Assembly: GCA_016926695.1 (NCBI GenBank)
Contig: JAFGOB010000039.1
Span: 1-64,000 of the forward strand
Reading direction: 5' to 3'
Length of the DNA: 64,000 nucleotides
DNA from: Dehalococcoidales bacterium
Lineage (GTDB): Bacteria; Chloroflexota; Dehalococcoidia; Dehalococcoidales; UBA3254
Below are positions 6,753 through 15,707 of this stretch, piece after piece (within the stretch, counting starts at the first letter, position 1; each line of letters starts with the position of its first letter). Below the pieces are notes generated by a model that worked only from the letters and a program-made list of their open reading frames with translations, ran no database searches and was not told the origin of the DNA. The position numbers were made by a program, and so were the translations under genes.

Positions 6753-8633
6753 GTGTTCGATACAATACAACGCCCGTATAAAGAATGCAGTGCGCCGGAG
6801 ACTATAGCGCTGGTCAAGAGTATCCTTACTCCGCTGGGACTTTTACCGGCGGAATCCTTTCGTGCCAGCCCCTATCCAGGGTTGCATTCAGTATGCCTTG
6901 AGCTTCCGGCAGCCAGGGGCGGTTTCCGCGCCAATGGAAAGGGGAGAACAACTGAATATTGTTTGGCAAGCGCTTATGCCGAGTTCCTGGAGCGTATTCA
7001 GAACGGTCTTTATGCCGTCTTTCCGCGTACTATCGTATCAAGCTTCAAACAGCGTCATGGCTTTTATTACGCCCCTGATGAGCATTACCTGACGGAAAGG
7101 GAATTCTCAACACTGCCTTTGGAGGTGACAAACGACATAATCCGTTATAATGGAGCGGGCAGAAATGAATTTATGTCTTCTTACTATCAAAGGGTACTGG
7201 ACAACGGCGCTCCGGGAGTTGTAGGAGTCCCTTTCTTCGATACGATGAAACAGGAGGTTATCAGTCTTCCCTTCAATCTTCTATTGCTCACCGTAGGCTC
7301 AAACGGCATGGCAGCCGGTAATACCCAGGCTGAAGCCTTGTATCAGGCCTTATGCGAGTTGCTTGAACGTTGGGGAGCCGCCGAAGTATTTTACCGCCGG
7401 CTTACCCCTCCTACCGTGCCGCGCGATTTTGTTGCCGGGTTCATCGGTGAAATGGCTATAATCAGGGCTATCGAGTCAAGCGGTAAGTACCGTATCACCA
7501 TCAAAGATTTTTCAGCAGGACGCCGGATACCTTCTCTCGGCATACTGGTTGAGATTCCTGGACTGAATAAATACCGTCTCAACGTGGGCTGTGATACCTG
7601 CTTTCAGGTAGCTCTCAGCCGTTGCCTGACTGAAATTTATCAGGGCGTCTCCAATGAGACCATGTTTGATGAGGCTGCCCTGACCATACCTGACGAAGAA
7701 GCGCCATACTTTATCAGCTCAGAGGGAATTTCCATGTATCAACGCTACGCGGAATTCTCGCAATTTACAGTAGACAACCGCGGCCAGTTCCCTTTAAGCC
7801 TGTTTGCTGACAAGCCCTCTTACCAGTTTGATCCTCTGACATGGACGCAGAGCAGTTCCCATACTTCAGAGGTACGGCGGCTGATATCCTTCTTTCATGA
7901 ACAGGGCTACAACGTTTACCTTCGCGATGTATCCTTTCTGGGATTCCCCTCGGTATTCTGCTATATTCCCGAGGTATCGGCCTTGGGCCGCAAGAATGTG
8001 CCGCCCCTCTCACTCAGTCAGACACCCATCATGCTTCAGTTGGACAGGATCGAATCACAGGCTTTCAGGCTGAAAGTATGCTCGGAAAAAGAACTGGACG
8101 AAATCGCATCCATTCTGGAGAAGATAAACGAGAGTATGTCATTTACGGATGTCTTCGGGATCAAGCTCAAGCCTGAGTCACCCTGGTCGGAACTGAATCT
8201 GGCTTTTCTGCTCAGTCAGATCTGGTACAGGCTGGGCCGTTTCGATAAGGCCCGCGACTCATTTTCATTGTTTTTAAAAGACCGAGAGGAAGATAAAAAC
8301 CCCTATTACGAAGTTGTCGGACACTATCTTGAGATGCGCGCCGGCGGGCTATCAAAAGAAGAGGCCGCCTCCAGGCTGGCGGAGGACCGGGAAAAAGCAG
8401 AGATAGCACGCATCGTAGCCGCAGATATGGCCAGACCGGAAGAGATCTTCCGTTTTGATAAACTTCCCTCCTGTCCAGACTGCCCGCGGTGTGAACTGCG
8501 GCCTGACTGTGCTACAGCCGGTAAAATTGCCACGATGGAGATACTATTCACGGCTATGGCGTCACGCCAAATCCAGCAGACAGACTTGAGCTGGGTGAAT
8601 TCAACCGGCACTATCGAAAGTAATTCAAGATAA
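6753..8633 (+). CDS. YcaO-domain ATP-dependent enzyme with C-terminal helical region and Cys cluster
   Basis: A 626-residue YcaO-superfamily protein; these enzymes use ATP to activate peptide backbone amides, making azolines, thioamides or amidines. The ATP/Mg-binding signatures are present: GKGRTTEYCLASAYAEFLER (Glu77, Glu80) and SNGMAAGNTQAEALYQALCE followed by LLER (Glu194, Glu202, Glu205). Both resemble E. coli YcaO, as does the overall plan of an N-terminal catalytic half and a helical TPR-like C-terminal region (about 480-560). An extra feature near the end is C574-x2-C577-x2-C580-x5-C586, a likely Zn or Fe-S site. No E1-like/ocin-ThiF, TfuA or RimO gene is nearby. GTG start, AAGGAA before it, two bases after the preceding stop. 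Substrate unknown. Confidence 0.9.
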   Translation: MFDTIQRPYKECSAPETIALVKSILTPLGLLPAESFRASPYPGLHSVCLELPAARGGFRANGKGRTTEYCLASAYAEFLERIQNGLYAVFPRTIVSSFKQRHGFYYAPDEHYLTEREFSTLPLEVTNDIIRYNGAGRNEFMSSYYQRVLDNGAPGVVGVPFFDTMKQEVISLPFNLLLLTVGSNGMAAGNTQAEALYQALCELLERWGAAEVFYRRLTPPTVPRDFVAGFIGEMAIIRAIESSGKYRITIKDFSAGRRIPSLGILVEIPGLNKYRLNVGCDTCFQVALSRCLTEIYQGVSNETMFDEAALTIPDEEAPYFISSEGISMYQRYAEFSQFTVDNRGQFPLSLFADKPSYQFDPLTWTQSSSHTSEVRRLISFFHEQGYNVYLRDVSFLGFPSVFCYIPEVSALGRKNVPPLSLSQTPIMLQLDRIESQAFRLKVCSEKELDEIASILEKINESMSFTDVFGIKLKPESPWSELNLAFLLSQIWYRLGRFDKARDSFSLFLKDREEDKNPYYEVVGHYLEMRAGGLSKEEAASRLAEDREKAEIARIVAADMARPEEIFRFDKLPSCPDCPRCELRPDCATAGKIATMEILFTAMASRQIQQTDLSWVNSTGTIESNSR

Positions 8634-8768
8634 TTCTTCACCTTCTACAGTCTTCATTTCTCAGTATTAAGCGGTAACAATCAATACAGCTTGATATCGG
8701 CAAATAATGACAGGCCCTGGAAAAAAGCTGTATTGCGCCGATATCTAAATGGGGTTTATAATTTCTTC

Positions 8769-10382
8769 ATGGAAAAAAACAGCAGCATTGATAGCATTGG
8801 CCTGGAAAAGTGTGGAATCAAGAACCTGAGAGAAATATATCATAACTTGACCGTTCCGGCTCTTTACGAACATATTATCAGGCGGGAAGAAGGCCGCATC
8901 GCCAGTCACGGTCCCATAGTTGTAAGCACCGGTCATCATACCGGCAGGTCTCCCGACGACAAATACATCGTCAGTGAGGAATCAAGCCGTAAGAAGATAT
9001 GGTGGAGCAGCAACAACAAACCCTTTGAAGTGGATAAATTCGAGATATTATTCAACAGGCTGCTTGCCTATCTCCAGGGAAAAGATATCTATATTCAAGA
9101 TTGTTATGCCGGAGCTGACACCAGATACCGCATACCCATTCGGATTATTTCAGAATTTGCCTGGCATAGCCTTTTCTCCAGAAACATGTTCATTCAAAGC
9201 AAGGAGAATGATAATGCCGGCTTTCCCGAACCCGAGTTTACTATTTTGTCTCTACCCGGTTTTCATGCCACTCCGGATATCGATAGTACCAGTTCTGAAA
9301 CTTTCATCATCGTCAACTTTGGCAAGCGATTGATCATTATAGGCGGCACCAGTTACGCCGGAGAGATCAAAAAAGCGGTATTCACCGTGCTTACCTACCT
9401 TTTACCACAGGACCGGGTCCTGCCGATGCACTGCGCCGCCAATATCGGACCGGAAAATGATATAGCCCTTTATTTCGGTCTTTCTGGAACTGGCAAAACA
9501 ACCCTTTCCACGGATGTCAATCGAAAGCTAATAGGAGACGATGAGCATGGATGGAGCGTGGATGGCATTTTTAACTTCGAAGGCGGCTGTTATGCCAAGG
9601 TGATAGGAATATCCGCAGCAGAAGAGCCGCAAATATACGATTGCACCAGGAGATTCAGCACCATTCTTGAAAATGTAGTCATCGACAGCAATACCAGGCA
9701 GATTGACTTAAACGACAATTCCCTCACGGAAAATACCCGTGCCAGCTATCCTGTTTCACATATCACCAGCTCAACCAGCGGTTGCGTTGACGTGCATCCC
9801 CAAAATATCTTCATGCTCAGTTATGACGCCTTCGGTATATTGCCGCCTGTAACGCTGCTTACTCCGGAGCAGGCAGTATATTACTTTCTGCAGGGTTATA
9901 CCGCCACAGTTGCAGGTACTGAGGTAGGCCGGGGTAATGAGCCAAAGGCTGTTTTCAGTCCCTGCTTTGGAGCCCCCTTCATGGCACTTCCACCGGCCAA
10001 TTATGCCAGAGTCCTGCTAAATAATATCATCAAACACAAGGTAACCTGCTGGATGGTGAATACGGGCCTCGTTGGTGGCGGATTTGGTACGGGCAAAAGA
10101 ATATCTCTCCCTCATACCAGAGAGCTGATACGGGCGGCATTGAGCGGCGAGCTGTCAGAGGCGCCTAAGAATAAAGACCCGATATTTGGTTTTAATATTC
10201 CCGCCGTTTGCGGCCAGGTTCCCGAAAAGATGATGAAACCTGCAGAGGTATGGAAAGACAAGCGTGCTTACACCAGGGAAGCAAAGAAACTGGCTGCTAA
10301 GTTTATCGAGAACTTCAAGCAGTTTGAGAGCGATGTTCCTAAGTCAGTGGCGGAATCAGGTCCCGTACTTGATACTAAGTAG
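8769..10382 (+). CDS. pckA: Phosphoenolpyruvate carboxykinase (ATP)
   Basis: About 537 residues from the ATG at 8769, the normal length for ATP-dependent PEPCK, which interconverts oxaloacetate + ATP and PEP + CO2 + ADP in gluconeogenesis. The substrate loop STGHHTGRSPDDKYIV is near the N-terminus, the P-loop kinase-1a motif GLSGTGKTTLSTD and kinase-2 motif IGDDEHGWS are in the middle, and the metal and substrate region FNFEGGCYAK follows. A longer in-frame TTG start at 8691 is possible, but the family N-terminus aligns with 8769. It follows the YcaO gene by 135 bp with no visible terminator, so read-through from that operon is possible. Cytoplasmic. An organism growing on organic acids would need it for sugar synthesis. 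Confidence 0.96.
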   Translation: MEKNSSIDSIGLEKCGIKNLREIYHNLTVPALYEHIIRREEGRIASHGPIVVSTGHHTGRSPDDKYIVSEESSRKKIWWSSNNKPFEVDKFEILFNRLLAYLQGKDIYIQDCYAGADTRYRIPIRIISEFAWHSLFSRNMFIQSKENDNAGFPEPEFTILSLPGFHATPDIDSTSSETFIIVNFGKRLIIIGGTSYAGEIKKAVFTVLTYLLPQDRVLPMHCAANIGPENDIALYFGLSGTGKTTLSTDVNRKLIGDDEHGWSVDGIFNFEGGCYAKVIGISAAEEPQIYDCTRRFSTILENVVIDSNTRQIDLNDNSLTENTRASYPVSHITSSTSGCVDVHPQNIFMLSYDAFGILPPVTLLTPEQAVYYFLQGYTATVAGTEVGRGNEPKAVFSPCFGAPFMALPPANYARVLLNNIIKHKVTCWMVNTGLVGGGFGTGKRISLPHTRELIRAALSGELSEAPKNKDPIFGFNIPAVCGQVPEKMMKPAEVWKDKRAYTREAKKLAAKFIENFKQFESDVPKSVAESGPVLDTK

Positions 10383-10537
10383 GCATCCTGCCCACCATTC
10401 CATTTTTTGTTTTCTTTGGCTTGGGGCTATCTATTACGATTGATAAATACCCTCTACATCCGGAACCTTGAAAGGCCAAGATGAAAACCGAATACCGATA
10501 ACGCTAATACCGCAGACTGATATGATTATCTTAATTG

Positions 10538-10566
10538 TTGTTTTGAGAGTTGCAAGGGTATATAAT
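10538..10566 (+). promoter_or_regulatory. Sigma70-type promoter before the HTH/ferredoxin gene
   Basis: TTGTTT at 10538-10543 and TATAAT at 10561-10566 with a 17-bp spacer, the same hexamers and spacing as the YcaO operon promoter. The start would fall about 100 bases before the coding region. Confidence 0.65.
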
Positions 10567-10670
10567 AACCATAAATCAAAATCCGGTTTATTAGTAAAGG
10601 CCAGTTTATTTATTGAACTCAATTTTAGTTTAGCTGCTGAATTATACAGGAAAATAGGAGGATAGATGGA

Positions 10671-11807
10671 ATGAGTGAAAATGATGTCTACAGTGATCTG
10701 GCTAAAAAGCTGGGTGCCCCGGTTTCCAGGCGTTTTCTTGCTATACTCAACGCCATGTTCACCCCGGAAGAAGCCGGAATTTGTCTTGAGTTGTTCTATC
10801 CGGCCACATGCCATGATCTAGCGGGCAAGCTTGGAGTCGATGAACAACACCTGGCGTCAAAGCTTGAAAACCTGGTAGATAGAGGGCTTATCACCAGGGG
10901 AAAAACCATGTTTGCCTTCCATACAACACTGCTGGGATTCCATCACGACGTGGCTGATACCGGAGTACATACCGGGCCGCACGCCCTTTCCCAGGAGATA
11001 AAGGACCTGTGGGCTGATTTTTTCTATAATGAGTGGTCGGACATCTGGGTAGATATGGCTATCAAGAGGAAACAGTCCGGCAAAATGGGCAATATGTTAA
11101 CGCCGGCTATCGGCGCTCTCGAGCTCAGCCCCAATATCAAACCCGAGCAGATTCTGCCCCAGGAAAACTGGAAACTGCAAATAGAGAAGGCTAAGAGAAG
11201 AATTATTGCCCCCTGCGGATGCCGGGTACTCTGGGGAAAATGCAATCATCCGCTCATGACCTGTTTTGCAGTCTTTGATAATTCCAGGGGTATATATTAC
11301 CTGGACAAGCCGGGCCGTTTGCTGAAAGAGATTTCACTTGAAGAGACCATGAAGATTGTGCGGGCTAACGAAGAGGCAGGGCTTATTCACTGGGGGGTCT
11401 GTTATTGCTGCCCGGATGCCTGTGAAATGATGTATTCCTATACCAAGCACAACAGGACCGATCTGGTGGAACCTAACCGGTTCCAGGCTGCGGTCGATGA
11501 TGACCGTTGCGTCGGCTGCCAGGACTGCGTGGAAAAATGCATGTTCGACGCTGTAGAAATGGTTAAAACGCCCGGTTCAAAGAAGCTCAAGGCCGCTATC
11601 AACCCGGATAAATGCAAGGGATGCGGAGTATGTGTTGTCGGGTGCAAGCAGAAGGCCCTAAGACTGGAAATTGTACGGCCTCCGGAATATATCACCAGTC
11701 TACCTCCGTTTCTCCCCCCTTCACCGCCCCCGGAGCCGGCAGAGCCGGGTAAACCGACACGAAAGATTTTCGTGGGCGCCTATGGTGGTTTCTACGAACT
11801 CGACTGA
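10671..11807 (+). CDS. Winged-helix-like / double 4Fe-4S ferredoxin protein
   Basis: A 378-residue protein. Residues 20-80 look like a winged-helix module (LAGKLGVDEQHLASKLENLVDRGLI). The middle has two Cys groups, PCGCRVLWGKC to C198 and CYCCPDAC at 244-251. A classical two-cluster ferredoxin domain follows at 280-325 (CVGCQDCVEKC and CKGCGVCVVGC), and then a proline-rich tail. Such proteins are usually cytoplasmic electron carriers or Fe-S-sensing regulators; which applies here is not clear. It has its own promoter and terminator, so it is monocistronic. AATAGGAGG lies a few bases before the chosen ATG. Confidence 0.8.
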   Translation: MSENDVYSDLAKKLGAPVSRRFLAILNAMFTPEEAGICLELFYPATCHDLAGKLGVDEQHLASKLENLVDRGLITRGKTMFAFHTTLLGFHHDVADTGVHTGPHALSQEIKDLWADFFYNEWSDIWVDMAIKRKQSGKMGNMLTPAIGALELSPNIKPEQILPQENWKLQIEKAKRRIIAPCGCRVLWGKCNHPLMTCFAVFDNSRGIYYLDKPGRLLKEISLEETMKIVRANEEAGLIHWGVCYCCPDACEMMYSYTKHNRTDLVEPNRFQAAVDDDRCVGCQDCVEKCMFDAVEMVKTPGSKKLKAAINPDKCKGCGVCVVGCKQKALRLEIVRPPEYITSLPPFLPPSPPPEPAEPGKPTRKIFVGAYGGFYELD

Positions 11808-11846
11808 TCGATATCTATTGCACTGAAGTAATGCAAATCGCATTCC

Positions 11847-11888
11847 GGTCTGCCTGTGATACGTTAAATACAGGCAGACCGTTTTTTT
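11847..11888 (+). terminator. Intrinsic terminator after the ferredoxin gene
   Basis: An 11-bp perfect stem, GGTCTGCCTGT (11847-11857) with ACAGGCAGACC (11870-11880), is followed by a run of seven T residues. Confidence 0.92.
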
Positions 11889-11973
11889 AGTTGTGTATAT
11901 CAACAGGGATCGGCATTTCAGGGAGGTGGGGAGTTGTATCATTATCCGGTATCCGGGGCATCTGAGGAAGATT

Positions 11974-13074
11974 CTAGGGATTGAAATACTTTCGTCTGAT
12001 AAACATCACGCCGCAAGTAATGACTATTAAGGCAAATGCAATCCAGAGTAACAGCAGACCTGTCTTGTTCACGCCTGATATTTTACCCCCGATCGCTGTT
12101 GGCGTGCGGGACTGACAAACCGGGTCAGTGGTATAAAGACTCCCGCACTCAGGCCACAGGCTGACATCGGTGGTGTAAGGGGTCCCGCACTCGGGCCACA
12201 GGCTGACATCGGTGGTATAAAGGCTCCCGCACTCGGGCCACAGGCTGACATCGGTGGTATAAAGGCTCCCGCATTCAGGCCACAGGCTGACATCAGTGGT
12301 ATAAAGGCTCTCGCATTCGGGCCAGAGGCTTACATCGGTGGTGTAAGGGGTCCCGCATTCAGGCCACAGGCTGACATCAGTGGTATAGTATGTCCCGCAC
12401 TCGCGCCACAGGTTTGCGTCGGTGGTAAAATTCTCACATTCGGGCATCTGGGCATCAGTGGTCGGGTAATTATCACAATCAGGCCATAGGTTGGCATCCG
12501 TAGTGTAATAATTTTGGCATTCAAGCCATAATTCGGCATCAGTAGTATAGCTGGTACCGCATTCAGGCCATAGCACGGTATCAGTGGTATAGCTGGCCCC
12601 GCATTCATGCCACAGCACGGCGTCAGTGGTATAGCTGGCCCCGCATTCAGGCCACAGCACGGCGTCAGTGGTATAGCTGGCCCCGCATTCAGGCCACAGG
12701 TTGGCATCAGTGGTATAATATGTCTCGCATTCGGGCCACAGCACAGTATCAAGGGTATAAACCATCCCGCATTCGGGCCACAGACTGGCATCGGTCGTGT
12801 AGATAATATCGGATTGTTCTATTTGTCTTGCTGCTGGGGATACGCTGTGAGATGAAGATCCGGGCATTTCTTTTTGCCCGGTTTTTTCCGTATTACATGC
12901 CTGGTTTTGAAATGTGCTAATAGCTTTTTGCAGTTCTGCCCCGAAAAGGGGTGAGTTTTTTATCTCGCTGTTATCAGGCTTCCAGCTATCACCGGAGTTG
13001 GCATAACTCACTGTTGACAAGAGCAGGAATGAGAGCACTATTGCGAGAATAATTAGCTTTACTATCTTCATCAT
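11974..13074 (-). CDS. Surface protein of tandem YTTDxxLWPECG repeats
   Basis: About 366 residues from the ATG pair at 13074. A signal peptide (MMKIVKLIILAIVLSFLLLS, cleavage probably after SYA, residue 25) is followed by a polar linker. Residues ~92-313 contain sixteen copies of a 14-residue unit, consensus YTTDxxLWPECGxx; one copy is shortened to 12. A partial seventeenth copy follows. Each complete copy has one Cys, and nearly all have one Trp. A C-terminal membrane helix (LLLLWIAFALIVITCGVMF) with the basic tail RRKYFNP follows. Topology predicts an exported, membrane-anchored protein with the repeats outside. I know no family with this unit. It lies downstream of, and on the same strand as, two large membrane proteins but also has its own promoter. 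Function unknown. Confidence 0.85.
   Translation of the reverse strand: MMKIVKLIILAIVLSFLLLSTVSYANSGDSWKPDNSEIKNSPLFGAELQKAISTFQNQACNTEKTGQKEMPGSSSHSVSPAARQIEQSDIIYTTDASLWPECGMVYTLDTVLWPECETYYTTDANLWPECGASYTTDAVLWPECGASYTTDAVLWHECGASYTTDTVLWPECGTSYTTDAELWLECQNYYTTDANLWPDCDNYPTTDAQMPECENFTTDANLWRECGTYYTTDVSLWPECGTPYTTDVSLWPECESLYTTDVSLWPECGSLYTTDVSLWPECGSLYTTDVSLWPECGTPYTTDVSLWPECGSLYTTDPVCQSRTPTAIGGKISGVNKTGLLLLWIAFALIVITCGVMFIRRKYFNP
12136..12801 (-). repeat. Sixteen in-frame ~42-bp tandem repeats
   Basis: The coding repeats of the surface protein. Six copies nearest the C-terminus (about 12136-12387) share the core YTTDVSLWPEC and differ mainly in the last two residues, as expected for recent duplication. 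The N-terminal ten are more diverged (AVLW, ANLW, TVLW, AELW variants), and one copy has lost two codons. Confidence 0.95.
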
Positions 13075-13132
13075 CCATTCTCTTTTTAAAAAACAGGTCA
13101 TTTATACATGCTGGATTTACACTTGCGATCGT

Positions 13133-13161
13133 ATTATGATACTATACCCCCATCTTGTCAA
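13133..13161 (-). promoter_or_regulatory. Promoter of the repeat-protein gene
   Basis: Read on the minus strand: TTGACA (13161-13156), a 17-bp spacer, then CATAAT (13138-13133), about 60 bases before the ATG at 13074. Confidence 0.65.
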
Positions 13162-13199
13162 TAGGCCGGCGGATTTATTATAAGGGTATGTTTTCAAGA

Positions 13200-15704
13200 T
13201 CAGTTACCTGCAGAATAAACGAAAGGTTCAAACAGGCCGTCGACCATGCTTTCAAACAGCCAGAATTCCAACCGGTACAGGAACCTGCGATGCGCATCAG
13301 GTACGGTACCGGTCGTCCCCATGGACAGGTTGCAGAAAGAGGAAGAGCTGGCCATTGCTGCTATCATTCCCTGCCCCTTCTCAGCCATGGCAAGCATGGC
13401 AGCCCCGTCATCGAAAACTAATATGGGCTGTCCTCCTTCGACGGTGAGTGAATCACTGATAACACCTACCGGCTGATTTTCTGCTGAATAAACCGTTTGG
13501 TTCTTCCTGATAAAATAGTTAACCTGCATCCCGAATTTACTCAGGAGATTGTTAGCTGGAGACTCAATGTCTGAAAGACCGCCGGAGATATCTTCCAGCA
13601 GAAGGATTTTACCCCCCTTTTCAACATACCGCACCACTTCATCAATCTGCTTCTGTGAAAAGTCTTTCCCGGGATTTATCAGTACGACTATATCACCCTT
13701 TTCGAGAGCCTGTAACAGGGCAGGCGAATCTATCGGGACATAGCCCAGTCTCTGAGTCCATACATAAAAGGTATGGAAATCCTCCTTTGAGTTGCTTATC
13801 AACCGCTGCTCCGGAAGCAAAAACCTGGAATGTTCACTTTCAAAACTCACATTGACGAATCCGGTATGCGGAGTCGGAGTAGGATAAAATACCCTGTTTA
13901 AACAGCCGTAGACCTGTGGAGACAGGACTCCCCCGAGGAGGATGAAAAACAGGAGTATGTAGATTACCTGCTCCTTCCTCCATCTGAAGGCCAGGCAACC
14001 CGCTAAAACAAGGCTTAGTACTGCTGCAACCAGGAATATACAACGGTAGTCTACGGGACTGTTTTTTCTGTTTAACCAATCCATCATGCCCAGGGCCAGT
14101 TCCGGTTTACCCGAAATGAACATATAAAAATTAGAAAAGCAGGTGCTGTCAGTAAAGGCCATCACCCTCCCCTGTCCGTGTTTTACGGCGGCAGCCTGTA
14201 AAAATAAACCAAATTTGTAGTCCTTCACCTCTTCTTTCTGAGGTAAAAAACCGGACCTGGAGTAGTCCAGGTCCAGGGCCTTCAGATTATATCCGCTAAT
14301 CACGCTCTCCGAGAAGAGCGGGGCATCCAGGGTACAGGAAGTAGCGAAAAGAAAGTAGGGCATTCGCTGCACTGCGGCGTGAGGAAGCATTTCGGGAGGA
14401 TAGTAAAGACTGAGGTCGGAGGTCCTCAGGTCATAAGTGGAATCATGGTTGAATTTAAGGCCGAACCTCTGGGCCAGTAAATTCAGGTTTGTACTCGTAC
14501 CAAAGACATTGGTATGATCGCCGATTAAAAAAAGCCCGCCCCCCTGTTTCACAAACCGTTCGATTGCCTCTATCTCCGATTCCGAGTAAGGCGTGGTGGG
14601 CATTTTTACCACCAGGATATCATATTCGGACAGTACCTCGGGTGTCAGACTTTCAAATTTGCTTTCTACCTGATAAAAATGATTCCAATAGTCCGCCAGG
14701 CAATAGTAGTTGTAGCCCGATTCAATGCCATACCACGAGGTGTTATATTTTCTGGTGGTCCACTCCCAGTTACTGTGCAGCTCATCTATCAGTATCCTGC
14801 CCTTCTTGGGGATTCCCGGGTCCTGCAAGATAAAAGCTCCGGCAAGTGAAAAAATAAAAATAAAACCCAGCACGGCCAAGGCTAAATGCTTGATATGGGG
14901 CCTGACAGACTGTAATTGAAAAGCCCTCCAGACTGGAGGCAAAAACCATACCAGCAAAAGGGCCAGAGGCAAAAAACTGACCAGAATCCAGACAGATTCC
15001 CAAAATATTTCGGATTTACCGCTGTCTATGAAAACCGCAGTCAAGAAAACATAGCGGACAACCGCATAGCACAAAACAGCCAGGGTAAGAACTATAATCG
15101 ATCTGACCCGTTTCCCCGCCGGAGACAAAAACACCACCACCAGTCCGGCCAGAAAGAAGGCCAGGCAAAAGTACAATCCCAGTTTTTCCCATGTAGTCAA
15201 TACCGGAAACACTTCACCGGGTGTCGATAGATATATGGTATTCTGGCTAAGGGCTGCGGGTAAACCTGCGGCCTTGAATATCCAGCAGAAAAAGGGATTT
15301 AAAAAACCGGCTTCATGATAACGTGCTGCCAGCGTGGTATAGATGGGGGTAATTAGTGCCTGCGGCAGCATACACAGCCCGCTCACGAGCATGCCCCGGC
15401 TTACAGGTCCGATCCACCTGAAACGCCGCTGCCACAGCCCCGTAGCTAACCAGAGTAGCAGCAGGATAAAGGGTATATTGTAGGGAAAAGACAGGAGTAA
15501 GGCACCCAGCAGAAACGGTATGGAGAAAAAGTAAATACCCCACCATATACACGGCTGCTTTTCCCGCAGACAGCCCAGGACGTTCAGCAGAAGTCCGAAA
15601 CCCAATAGATATGCCCATCCGGAGGACTCCGAAGAGTATACCGGCAATGCCCAGATCCAAAGGGCAGAGAGAAAAGTAATTCCCGGCCAGAGAAACCTTG
15701 TCAC
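13200..15704 (-). CDS. Polytopic membrane protein with two GldG/DUF4350-like extracytoplasmic domains (B)
   Basis: An 834-residue membrane protein. About eight hydrophobic segments fill residues 1-290. A soluble Rossmann-like domain (~300-530) carries IERFVKQGGGLFLIGDHTNV and GRVMAFTDSTCFSN, similar to the glutamine-amidotransferase-like domains of GldG/DUF4350 proteins. Two or three membrane helices (~550-605) and a second such domain (IDEVVRYVEKGGKILLLED) follow. In the N-terminal part, the run from GLPAALSQNTIYLST to AVVRYVFLTAV resembles an exosortase layout, but the catalytic Cys position is not a Cys. GTG start; its ribosome binding site GGGGGGAGG lies inside the last codons of the upstream gene, so the two are coupled. 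Paralogue of the upstream gene. Function unknown. Confidence 0.78.
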   Translation of the reverse strand: MTRFLWPGITFLSALWIWALPVYSSESSGWAYLLGFGLLLNVLGCLREKQPCIWWGIYFFSIPFLLGALLLSFPYNIPFILLLLWLATGLWQRRFRWIGPVSRGMLVSGLCMLPQALITPIYTTLAARYHEAGFLNPFFCWIFKAAGLPAALSQNTIYLSTPGEVFPVLTTWEKLGLYFCLAFFLAGLVVVFLSPAGKRVRSIIVLTLAVLCYAVVRYVFLTAVFIDSGKSEIFWESVWILVSFLPLALLLVWFLPPVWRAFQLQSVRPHIKHLALAVLGFIFIFSLAGAFILQDPGIPKKGRILIDELHSNWEWTTRKYNTSWYGIESGYNYYCLADYWNHFYQVESKFESLTPEVLSEYDILVVKMPTTPYSESEIEAIERFVKQGGGLFLIGDHTNVFGTSTNLNLLAQRFGLKFNHDSTYDLRTSDLSLYYPPEMLPHAAVQRMPYFLFATSCTLDAPLFSESVISGYNLKALDLDYSRSGFLPQKEEVKDYKFGLFLQAAAVKHGQGRVMAFTDSTCFSNFYMFISGKPELALGMMDWLNRKNSPVDYRCIFLVAAVLSLVLAGCLAFRWRKEQVIYILLFFILLGGVLSPQVYGCLNRVFYPTPTPHTGFVNVSFESEHSRFLLPEQRLISNSKEDFHTFYVWTQRLGYVPIDSPALLQALEKGDIVVLINPGKDFSQKQIDEVVRYVEKGGKILLLEDISGGLSDIESPANNLLSKFGMQVNYFIRKNQTVYSAENQPVGVISDSLTVEGGQPILVFDDGAAMLAMAEKGQGMIAAMASSSSFCNLSMGTTGTVPDAHRRFLYRLEFWLFESMVDGLFEPFVYSAGN

Positions 15705-15707
15705 TCT

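Noticed and set aside
6753..8633. YcaO as part of a thiopeptide or microcin cluster
   Set aside because: No dehydrogenase, E1-like partner, protease, immunity or export gene is present, and the nearby small proteins have no Cys.
12136..12801. Possible CRISPR array
   Set aside because: The ~42-bp periodicity is continuous coding repeat without spacers, and no cas gene is present.
12607..12855. Plus-strand open frame within the repeat gene with its own apparent repeats
   Set aside because: It is the antisense reading of the 42-bp repeats. The minus-strand frame has signal peptide, membrane anchor, promoter and ribosome binding site, so that strand is the coding one.
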